Source: CAZIAK01 sp964537035
GTDB taxonomy: Bacteria; Planctomycetota; B15-G4
DNA: 64,000 nucleotides
Reading direction: 5' to 3'
Assembly: GCA_964537035.1 (NCBI GenBank)
Contig: CAZIAK010000003.1
Location: 62,001 to 126,000, forward strand
The notes beneath the pieces are model-generated. The model saw only the letters and a list, made by a program, of their open reading frames with translations. It was not told the origin of the DNA and made no database searches. Below are positions 26,545-34,220 of the stretch, one piece after another (positions within the stretch are counted from its first letter, which is position 1; every line of letters starts with the position of its first letter). The position numbers and the translations under genes were made by a program.

Positions 26545-26937
26545 ATGAAGACCATCATCCGACCCGATGCCATCCACATCGTGCGCCAACACCTGCTCGA
26601 GTTCGCCGACGACGACCACTCCATGTGCGAGGTCGCGGCACGCTACGGGATCTACTGCGGGGGCTTCTCACAGTGGTCCTTCGAGGAGCTGAAGGACCGC
26701 TACGATTGGCTGGTCAAACGCCGCCCCCACATCACCCGCAGGGAACTCGAGCGCCTCGCCAACATCTGGCAACTCGCCCGCCAGGAGGTCCAGGGCACCG
26801 AGATCTCATGCGATACCCAGACCGTCGAGCATGACACCTGCAGGGGCTGGGACGGCTGGAGCAACGATGACATCGCTCGCTACATCCATGAGTTCCGCGG
26901 CGTCGACGTCGATGTGGTGGATCCTGCCGACAGCTGA
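26545..26937 (+). CDS. Conserved-looking hypothetical protein, 130 residues
   Basis: A soluble, acidic/aromatic-rich protein with no signal peptide or membrane segment. Visible features are HLLEFADDDHSMCEVAARYG, IYCGGFSQWSFEELKDRYDW and a C-terminal WSNDDIARYIHEFRG. The start ATG 26545 has GAGG a few bases upstream. The SMCEVAARYGIYCGGF stretch looks like a helix with two conserved-type Cys, which suggests but does not prove a DNA-binding or metal-binding fold. I do not recognise the family. It lies apart from its neighbours and is read divergently from the sialate esterase gene. Confidence 0.65.
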   Translation: MKTIIRPDAIHIVRQHLLEFADDDHSMCEVAARYGIYCGGFSQWSFEELKDRYDWLVKRRPHITRRELERLANIWQLARQEVQGTEISCDTQTVEHDTCRGWDGWSNDDIARYIHEFRGVDVDVVDPADS

Positions 26938-27018
26938 GCTGCACAGCTCGGCGTGACATGGGTCGAGCCCGTCGACACGACCGTGGCCCGAACTGCATTC
27001 ATCTCACGGAGACTCACC

Positions 27019-27962
27019 ATGTCCGCCCCGAAGAGCAGAGCCCACTCCCGGTACCAGAGCTGGTTGCTCGTCACGGCCTGCCTGGCAGTCACCCTCAGCA
27101 GTGCGTCCGCTCAGCTGGCCTGCCCAGGAGGCCTGGACGGCGTCGATGTCTACGCCGAGTGGCACGAGCTCCTCGGGCCGTCGCTGAGCGATGACAACGT
27201 GATCAACGGCACGGGCACCCCGGCTGGACCGAAGGTCCGAACAACGTCCTCTGGTACGGGGACGGAACCACGTTCACCGGGCAGATGCCGCCGACCGCCA
27301 TCCTTGGCGATCTGGACATTCCCGGTTGTAGCGTTCCGCCAGTGCTCTCGTTCTCAGACGACGCGTTGTATAGCTACGACTCCATCGACATGACGCTCGT
27401 CTCGGGGCAGCCCGGCTCGCTCTTCATCGTCTGGATCTCGTCGGAGTTGCTGCCCTTCCCGATCGTCACGAACCGTGGACCGTGGTACCTGACCTATCTC
27501 TGGCCCTTGGCCACGTCGACCTTCCCCGCATCCGGAACGTTTGAGATGGAGGTCTACACCGGCGACTTGTCCTTCATCCCCTACCCTCTCCCGGTCTATC
27601 TCCAGGCCGGAACGGAGTGCGCGAACAAGTTCAGCAACCTGGCCGAGCTCACCCTGTATCCCGAGGTGGTCCCCCAGGTCGCGGTGCTCGATCAGATCGG
27701 CTCGGGCACTCACACCGACGGCAACCCCGGCATGCTCTCCCACGTGGACATGTCCTCCAGCTGGGCCCTGGCCGCCATGATCGTCGATGTCCCTGTGGAT
27801 GGTCTGCTGCACACCGGCAGCCAGGTGGTCTACGGATCGACCGCCGGTGTCGATGGTGCCGACTTCGACCTCCTCGACTACGAGATCCATGTCTGGAACG
27901 ACGTGGCGAGCTTCCTTGGAAATGATCTTCTGAACTTGACCCACCTGCTCAGCGAAAGCTGA
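27019..27962 (+). pseudogene. Frameshifted secreted protein, unknown function
   Basis: An ATG at 27019 with GGAG upstream starts a signal peptide (LLVTACLAVTLSSASAQLAC) and a short mature region. At about 27210-27225 the sense continues in another frame: GWTEGPNNVLWYGDG, then MPPTAILGDLDIPGCS and on to the stop at 27962. One extra C in the run ACCCC near 27215 would give an uninterrupted ~314-residue secreted protein. The second half is rich in beta-type strands and has HVDMSSSWALAAMIVDVP. No family recognised. It may be a sequencing indel rather than true inactivation. Confidence 0.65.
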
Positions 27963-28084
27963 CCCACCTCGAGCCCGATATCCGGAAGCTGTTGATTCCT
28001 ACATCGTCAGCGCTCTGGAGAAGGAATGCTCGAGGTGAGCCAGGTACTCAAGTGTAAGCAGCTTCACGCCCAAGGGGCATCGAT

Positions 28085-28527
28085 TCGTGCCAGGGCCGAG
28101 AGGCCATCTCAGAACAGCTCCGGCGGCCCCCGCGCCGGGTGCACACGCGGCGCCTCGGTCGGCCACGCCGAGCGCGGCCAGGATCGCCGTCACCACCCCA
28201 GGCTGGATGATCTGCGCGATGAGCTCGCGCCGCCCGCCGCAGAGCCCGCAGCGCAGTACGTCGACCGCGAACACCCGCCGCAACAGCTCGGCCCAGGCGT
28301 AGCGACGCTTCACGCTGCGGGGCATCCGCTGGGACTTCGCCGGCGCGACGTCGACGGCCCCGGCACGATCGCGGACCGCCAGGCCGCGGCCGGAGCCAGC
28401 ACGCCGTGGTACGTCACCTGGTGCGCCCGCGGCGGCGGGATCAGCGCCGCCAGCTTCTCAAGGAACGACAGAGCCTCGAAGACAACCCGCGTGGTGCCAT
28501 CCGACCAGGCGTGTCGTAAGTCGTAGG
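28085..28527 (-). mobile_element. 443-bp fragment of an IS91-type transposase gene (copy 1)
   Basis: Matches 32423-32865 almost exactly; the one difference I found is near 28094. On the minus strand it encodes the transposase C-terminal part: EALSFLEKLAALIPPPRAHQ-like text, and RRYAWAELLRRVFAVDVLRCG with a CGLCGG zinc-type motif. The zinc-binding N-terminus and HUH core are absent, so it cannot move by itself. Near-identity with copy 2 implies recent duplication or gene conversion. The rest of 27963-28600 holds no other gene I can support. Confidence 0.85.
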
Positions 28528-28600
28528 TACAGCCTGCACCAGGGCCTCTGGAACCTGATCGGCCGGATCCTCCTTGCGCGTAGGTTTTTGAAGGCCCCCG

Positions 28601-29056
28601 TCACGGCCAAGCAGACCTGCGCAGCGCCTCGTCCAGCGTCTCCAAGGCGGCGGGCCAGTTCTCCTCGTGCCCCTTGCAGGCCTCTTCGGTGCTGAAGCCG
28701 GAGTGGGTGAGCCGCAACAGGGTCCCGTCATCCTGCGGCTTCAACTCGACCTCGATCACCGTCTCGTCACCATGGGTGCCGGGGGCCCCGGTCAGCCAGG
28801 TCATCTTGACGCGCTCATCTTTGACGAGCTCTAGGAATCGACCGTAGTGAGCGTGCCGCCCCCAGTCGTGACGGTTGTAGAAGAAGAAGAGACTCCCCTC
28901 CTCGGGTTTCATGATCAGCTCCCCCGGCTGCGCGAACCACTTGTCGAAGCCCTGGGTCCAGGCTTCGTAGAGGCCACTGGCGACCGCCTTCATCGTGCGC
29001 TCGATGGTCATCGAAAAGGGGCGTGAAGAGAGGTCTGGGACGAAGGGCTCGGTCAT
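28601..29056 (-). CDS. SRPBCC/AHSA1-like domain protein
   Basis: 151 residues, cytoplasmic. It follows the SRPBCC (Bet v 1-like, activator of Hsp90 ATPase homologue 1) pattern: VASGLYEAWTQGFDKWFAQP near the N-terminus, then strands GRHAHYGRFLEL and RVKMTWLTG, then ETVIEVELKPQDDGTLLRLTHSGF, and a C-terminal helix HEENWPAALETLDEALRR. Proteins of this type bind hydrophobic ligands or act as stress-related cofactors; substrate unknown. It lies between the IS91 fragment and the FG-GAP gene and is transcribed toward the fragment. Confidence 0.87.
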   Translation of the reverse strand: MTEPFVPDLSSRPFSMTIERTMKAVASGLYEAWTQGFDKWFAQPGELIMKPEEGSLFFFYNRHDWGRHAHYGRFLELVKDERVKMTWLTGAPGTHGDETVIEVELKPQDDGTLLRLTHSGFSTEEACKGHEENWPAALETLDEALRRSAWP

Positions 29057-29365
29057 GTGTCACCTCGCGGGAGCTGTCTATCATGAGCTCCGGCATCCTA
29101 CCCCGGCCATGGCTCTCAGCACGCCGATGTCGCCGCCCGCGTGACGCTCACGCAACGATTGAGAGTGCGACGCGCGGAGGGCCCAACACGGCTCTCGCCC
29201 CTCCCCCCTCTGCCTGATCGACCTGAGGCAAGGCGCCTGAAGGCTCTGGCTCGCGATCCCTTGGTCGTTTGACGAAGTCTCAAAGCGGGGTGACACTGGG
29301 ACAGCCTGACGAGCTGTCGCCGCGCGGCGGCATCGGATCCCACCGCGACATTGGGAGGCCAGCTC
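29057..29365. other. Divergent intergenic region, no gene seen
   Basis: About 309 bp between the minus-strand SRPBCC gene and the plus-strand FG-GAP gene. The only clear site is GGGAGG at 29353-29358 serving the plus gene. No RNA gene or hairpin was recognised. Confidence 0.4.
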
Positions 29366-31228
29366 ATGGCCCCACCTCCTCGGCTGTTGCTCGCCACGAT
29401 CCTGCTCTCTTGTGCTACGCAGACCTCGGTGGCACAAGTCGTCCACTACATCGTCAGCGGAGCGGACACCTGGGACTATTTCGGTCACTCAGTTGCAGGC
29501 TTGCCCGACGTCACCGCAGATGGGCTGCCCGACTTCGTGGTGGGAGCACCAGGGGCTGACGACGACGACAGCTGGTCCGGCCGCGCCTTCATTCGCTCCG
29601 GCGTGGACGGCAGCCTGGTCTTGTCCCTCAAGGGCGAAGACACGCTCTTCTTCGACGGTGACGACTTCGGTCACGACGTTGCCCACGCGGGCGATGTGAA
29701 TGGCGACGGCCAGCCCGATGTGATCGTCGGCTCACCTGTCGCCGATGACAACGGCGACCGCTCGGGCGCCGCCTGGGTCTACTCGGCGACGAACGGCCAT
29801 CTGCTCCACCGCTTTCACGGACGGCAGGCCTACGCCGAGTTCGGCGGCGCTGTCGACGGGGCTGGCGACGTCAATGGCGATGGCCACGACGACTTGATCG
29901 TGGGCGCACATCGCCACGATGCGCCAGGGCTGCTCCGCAGCGGAGCCATCTGGATCTTCTCCGGACTCAGCGGAGAAAGGTTGCTTGAGGTCATGGGCCA
30001 AACATCCTTCGACCTCTTCGGTTCAACAGTGGCGGGGCTCGGCGACGTCAACGGCGACGGCTTCAGCGATGTGGCCGTCGGTGCTCCACAGTTTGCGAAC
30101 CCCGCCACGGCACCCGGCTACGTGGACGTCCTGTCTGGCGCCACAGGTCAGCTCATTTGGAGAGCCGTGGGAAAGAACATCGGCGACCAGTTCGGTGCCG
30201 TCGTTGCCACAGCCGGCGACATCGACGGCGACGGTCTGTCCGACGTGCTTGTCAGCGCGTTGCAAGAGACCACCCTCGCCGGCCAAGGCGCTGTACGAGT
30301 GCTCTCTGGTCTGGACGGCTCTGAGCTGCTGGCGCTGCACGACAACGTGCCCGACAACACCACCGGCTACGGCGTCTCCATCGCCGCCGTGGGCGACATG
30401 AACAACGACGGTCGACCAGAACTTCTCGTGGGCGCACCGGCCTCCTTCCAGTTCGGATCCAACACGGGGCAGGCCCACCTCTACTCCGGTGCCGACGGAC
30501 AGCTCCTCCACAGCTTCGGCTCTCTCGCCATGGACCGTTTCGGCAGCGCCGTAGCGCGAGGGGGCGACCTTGACGGTGACGGCTCCCTCGATCTGCTGGT
30601 GGGAGCACCCTACGCCAACGTGGCCGCTCTCGAAGGGCAGGCCTGGGTGCTGTCGTTGCCGCCCCCCGTCCTCCATCAGCCATCTCCCCAGTCCGTCCAG
30701 GCCTTGGGCGGGGAGACCATTGAAGTGTCGGGAACTGGCCTCGCAGCGACCCAATCCGTGACCATGGCTGGAGTGCCGGCAGCCTTCACGGTGATCGACA
30801 ACACCGAACTGTCCGTCGTCTCGCCCACAGCGCCCGCCCTCGGAGCGGCCCAGCTCATCGCCGCCAACTTCAGTGGCCCCGGCCAAGCGGTCACGTTCAG
30901 CTACGTCGAAACCCAACCGCCCCAGATCACCGGCCCAGCCACAGCAAAGCTGAGCGCACCTGAGACGTGGAACTTCGGAGCCGAGGCAAGTGAGTGCGCC
31001 CTGGTCCTGGTTGCCTTCGACGGCGCCCTGACCATGGTCGGCGGGTGGCCCGTGCTCCTGAACTCCGTGATCGTCTCAGCGGGACAACTCGACCGGGCCG
31101 GACTGGGCAGTCTCACCGCAAGTCTCCCCGTCGCGGCCCTCGGCACTTTCGTCCACTTGCAAGTCGTCACGCCGTGTCACCAGATTGATGCGGTGAGCAA
31201 CGTCTTCAAGACGCTGGTCATCCCCTAG
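29366..31228 (+). CDS. Secreted FG-GAP (integrin-like propeller) protein with IPT/TIG domain
   Basis: 620 residues from ATG 29366, chosen over a TTG at 29351 because GGGAGG ends about seven bases upstream. Signal peptide to about SVAQ. Residues ~30-430 carry repeated FG-GAP units with calcium-binding DVNGDGxxDVIVG-type motifs, as in integrin alpha beta-propellers. An IPT/TIG-like immunoglobulin domain follows at ~435-520 (VQALGGETIEVSGTGLA). The last ~100 residues are a beta-rich C-terminal domain. Likely an extracellular adhesion or surface protein; no enzyme motif. Monocistronic as far as visible. Confidence 0.87.
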   Translation: MAPPPRLLLATILLSCATQTSVAQVVHYIVSGADTWDYFGHSVAGLPDVTADGLPDFVVGAPGADDDDSWSGRAFIRSGVDGSLVLSLKGEDTLFFDGDDFGHDVAHAGDVNGDGQPDVIVGSPVADDNGDRSGAAWVYSATNGHLLHRFHGRQAYAEFGGAVDGAGDVNGDGHDDLIVGAHRHDAPGLLRSGAIWIFSGLSGERLLEVMGQTSFDLFGSTVAGLGDVNGDGFSDVAVGAPQFANPATAPGYVDVLSGATGQLIWRAVGKNIGDQFGAVVATAGDIDGDGLSDVLVSALQETTLAGQGAVRVLSGLDGSELLALHDNVPDNTTGYGVSIAAVGDMNNDGRPELLVGAPASFQFGSNTGQAHLYSGADGQLLHSFGSLAMDRFGSAVARGGDLDGDGSLDLLVGAPYANVAALEGQAWVLSLPPPVLHQPSPQSVQALGGETIEVSGTGLAATQSVTMAGVPAAFTVIDNTELSVVSPTAPALGAAQLIAANFSGPGQAVTFSYVETQPPQITGPATAKLSAPETWNFGAEASECALVLVAFDGALTMVGGWPVLLNSVIVSAGQLDRAGLGSLTASLPVAALGTFVHLQVVTPCHQIDAVSNVFKTLVIP

Positions 31229-31369
31229 GAACGGAAGTGCTCGGGTTTTGGGGGCGAGTTGATTCCCGGGCGAAAGGCAACCGTCGGACAACTCATGGCG
31301 CCTTTCGGCGCAGAGGCCGGTGGTGGCTGCAAAGCCTCAGATCCCTTTGCGTCGACTCGCCGAACCGAC

Positions 31370-32131
31370 TCAACGTGCCGAGGGCAGGTCCACCAGGCCG
31401 GTCGTGGCGTACCAGGGCATCAGGGTCCACTCTCCGGCCAGTTTGACTGCACCCGCCGCCACGAGCGCGGAGCGGGCTGCGGTGAGGTCTTGGGCGTCGA
31501 GGCATACCAACCAATCCCGATCGTCGAGCAGACCGTCGAACAACGCGACTCCGCTGTCGCGCAATGAGGCCACGATCGCGTCGCTGGCGTCCTCGCGGAG
31601 ATGCCGCGCGAGCACGTAGGCGCGCCCCTCCCAGGGGACGTCTTCCCCTGGGCGTGCGGCCTCACGGGCAGCCTGATGTGCTCGGTCCAGGTCCACGATG
31701 TGCTCGAGTGCCGACCCACTCGACAGGCTGTGAGCTTCCAACACGAACACTCCCGCCTGAACAGCAGGATCGGTCTGCGCGAGCGCCAGGCCCTCGGCAG
31801 TGTCGGCCGTGGCCAGCAGGAACACGCCGCGATCGTCATGGGCTGCGCCGGTCGAACCCAGCGGACCCGCGAGCCACAACTGACCGGCCTCGACCAATCG
31901 ATCCATGTTGGCGAAGTGGCCTGACATGGCTTCACTCATGGCTTCTGGCGACAGCGTAGAGGATGCCGGCCCGGTCTTCAGGAAGATCCATACGCCGTGG
32001 CGGAGCCGGGTATCTGCGAGACGTGGATCCTGCGGAGGAGCGGTGTCGAGCGTGGGCGGGCTCGCACACCCTCCGATAAGGATGAGGGCCAGTGCCACGA
32101 TGCATGAGAGTGTTCGACGATGGTCGTGCAT
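31370..32131 (-). CDS. Lipoprotein with YCII-related domain
   Basis: 253 residues from ATG 32131, starting a lipoprotein signal peptide (SCIVALALILIGGCAS, lipobox IGGC). The YCII-related fold is visible in two related stretches: HFANMDRLVEAGQLWLAGPL followed by GVFLLATADTAEGLALAQTD, and later YVLARHLREDASDAIVASL with DDRDWLVCLDAQDLTAARS. YCII proteins are ferredoxin-like, with roles from muconolactone isomerase-like chemistry to unknown. The frame continues upstream to 32416 through mobile-element DNA; that extension is rejected because it precedes the signal peptide. Confidence 0.75.
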   Translation of the reverse strand: MHDHRRTLSCIVALALILIGGCASPPTLDTAPPQDPRLADTRLRHGVWIFLKTGPASSTLSPEAMSEAMSGHFANMDRLVEAGQLWLAGPLGSTGAAHDDRGVFLLATADTAEGLALAQTDPAVQAGVFVLEAHSLSSGSALEHIVDLDRAHQAAREAARPGEDVPWEGRAYVLARHLREDASDAIVASLRDSGVALFDGLLDDRDWLVCLDAQDLTAARSALVAAGAVKLAGEWTLMPWYATTGLVDLPSAR

Positions 32132-32312
32132 GGATCGAGTCCCTGTGGATGGCCCTGCATGTCCGGCGGTCAGGTCGTCAGCACAGCACGAACTCGACAC
32201 CAATGCGGATAGGCGTTTCAAAGCCCCCCCTGCCAGCCCGCGCAGGCGCTCCGCACCCCAGATCATACCGCTCACCGGCGCGCCCAGGCGGCCGACGAGC
32301 CCGACATGGCCG

Positions 32313-32346
32313 CCCACAGCACAGCGCGGCCCACAGCACAGCGCGG
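32313..32346. repeat. 17-bp tandem duplication
   Basis: CCCACAGCACAGCGCGG occurs twice without spacing (32313-32329 and 32330-32346), between the YCII lipoprotein gene and the IS91-type relic. It may be a slippage product at the edge of the element. Confidence 0.75.
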
Positions 32347-32375
32347 CGACCTCGCGGCGGCTTTCAGGGCGCTCG

Positions 32376-33729
32376 TCACGCCCGACACCCGGAGCCTCCC
32401 CACCCACGCCCCACATCGCGGGTCGTGCCAGAGCCGAGAGGCCATCTCAGAACAGCTCCGGCGGCCCCCGCGCCGGGTGCACACGCGGCGCCTCGGTCGG
32501 CCACGCCGAGCGCGGCCAGGATCGCCGTCACCACCCCAGGCTGGATGATCTGCGCGATGAGCTCGCGCCGCCCGCCGCAGAGCCCGCAGCGCAGTACGTC
32601 GACCGCGAACACCCGCCGCAACAGCTCGGCCCAGGCGTAGCGACGCTTCACGCTGCGGGGCATCCGCTGGGACTTCGCCGGCGCGACGTCGACGGCCCCG
32701 GCACGATCGCGGACCGCCAGGCCGCGGCCGGAGCCAGCACGCCGTGGTACGTCACCTGGTGCGCCCGCGGCGGCGGGATCAGCGCCGCCAGCTTCTCAAG
32801 GAACGACAGAGCCTCGAAGACAACCCGCGTGGTGCCATCCGACCAGGCGTGTCGTAAGTCGTAGGCGATACGACCATCGGGCAGCTCGTGCAGTCGGTCC
32901 GTCGCGATGGCGGGACGAGCCGCGTAGCGACACAGCCGCTCCAGCCGCTCGCGGTCGTGCCCCGGCACAGGCGGGCCCGCGTGCAACGAGAAGCCCTCGT
33001 CGACGGCGCAGTCCTCGCGGGGTTCCTGGGCGAACGATCTCCCGGGCCGGCTACCCACCCGGGTGACGCGCTGGCCGCGCCGCGGGCCGAACGCCAAGCG
33101 TCCTTGCACCGACGCGGCCTGAGCTACCGCGAGCATCGGATCGCGCTCGGCCAGGTCTTGGGCGGCCGTCTCCTCCATCAGGCCCCGGCGGCACAGCAGC
33201 GCCTCGACCTTGACGCGCACCGTCAGCACAACGTCAGCAAGATCAGCCTGACGGAGACGACGACCGGTAGCACAACGGAGCTGAAGATCGCCCGCACCCG
33301 CCGGCAGAGGTCGCGATCGAAGGCCACCGCGAAGCGCAGGGAGAACGGCAGCGACAGCACCCACGGGCGCACCGCGACCCGAGGCAGCACCCGATCGACC
33401 AGGTGAGCCGCCGTATCCGCCATACGCCGTCCGCCGCACGACGGGCAGATGCCGCGGCCCTTGCATGAGAACGCGACCAGCAGATCGTCCCCGCAGCAGG
33501 TGCAGCGCACCCGCGCAAACCCGCGCGCCAGGACGCCGCAGTCCAGGAACGCGGCTAGCTCCCGGCGCACGAATGCCGGCAGACCCGACGAGTGCCCCGC
33601 ATCGGCCTCGGCCAGGAACGTCGACAGGTGCTTCGCCAGCACCCGGTAGAGAGGCGTCGACTCGGGCTCACGCCGCCGATAGCCCTGAGGCCCGGGCTGA
33701 GCGCGTGGCGCGATGCAGGTGATGGGCAT
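32376..33729 (-). mobile_element. Decayed IS91-family transposase gene
   Basis: Three pieces in three frames, read right to left. 33729-33223 encodes the zinc-binding N-terminus with CTCCGDD and CPSCGGRRM Cys pairs. The 33466-32648 frame encodes the later part: RLERLCRYAARPAIATDRLH, then FEALSFLEKLAALIPPPR and YHGVLAPAAAWRS. 32663-32376 encodes the C-terminal RRYAWAELLRRVF and CGLCGG. IS91 transposases are rolling-circle enzymes with an HUH catalytic core; that core should fall between pieces one and two and is missing, so there is an internal deletion as well as two frameshifts. The relic cannot be autonomous. Element termini were not identified. Confidence 0.85.
32423..32865. repeat. 443-bp direct repeat, copy 2 (within IS91 relic)
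   Basis: Same orientation and near-identical to 28085-28527 (offset 4338 bp). Both copies lie on the same strand, so recombination between them could delete the intervening SRPBCC, FG-GAP and YCII genes. Confidence 0.88.
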
Positions 33730-33935
33730 CCTGCCACGAAGACGGCTGCATCAGCGCAGCGTGACCCCCGTTGTGAACTTGCCCCCGATGTGAGCCGATT
33801 CGGAGACCCTGCCTCGAGTTCAGCACGGCAAGCGCGGCTGTCGCGTCTTACTCAACCGGCTGTCATCCCGGGAGCTGCGGCCTTCCCCGCTCCCGCTCCA
33901 GCCCCTCGGTTCGAACCGGAGAAGCGAGCGAAGAA

Positions 33936-34012
33936 TGGCGAGGGTGAAGGGACTCGAACCCTCGACTTCTAGCGTGACAGGCTAGCGCTCTAACCAGCTG
34001 AGCTACACCCCC
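33936..34012 (-). tRNA. trnD: tRNA-Asp (anticodon GUC)
   Basis: Read on the minus strand, the 5' acceptor GGGGGTG (from 34012) pairs with CACCCTC with one G-U pair. D-arm GCTC...GAGC, anticodon stem CTAGC/GCTAG with loop CTGTCAC giving anticodon GUC, and T-arm GAGGG-TTCGAGT-CCCTT are all intact. The discriminator is G and CCA is encoded at 33938-33936. It decodes Asp codons GAC and GAU. It lies just outside the IS91 relic. Confidence 0.95.
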
Positions 34013-34220
34013 GCACCACAAGGAGAACCTCGTGTTTCGGAGGGCGGATGATAGGGACCGGCTGGGGCCAGGGCAAGAGTGAAGGAAGGCACAGAGGCCG
34101 GCCGCGGTGGACAGGCTGGCTCGGAGGCGAAGAATAGGCTCCCATGGCCACCGCGGCGACTGGGCAGGAGCCCCGGGGACCGTCGTCCTGGCTCGCGCCC
34201 TCCCCGCAGGGAGACTGACC

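Noticed and set aside
24280..26937. Long plus-strand open frame (~885 codons)
   Set aside because: Opposite strand of the sialate esterase gene over most of its length; composition is Arg/Gly/His-rich shadow text. Only its last part, from the ATG at 26545, is kept as a real gene.
32132..32416. Longer N-terminus for the YCII lipoprotein
   Set aside because: Would place ~95 residues from mobile-element DNA before a clear lipoprotein signal peptide.
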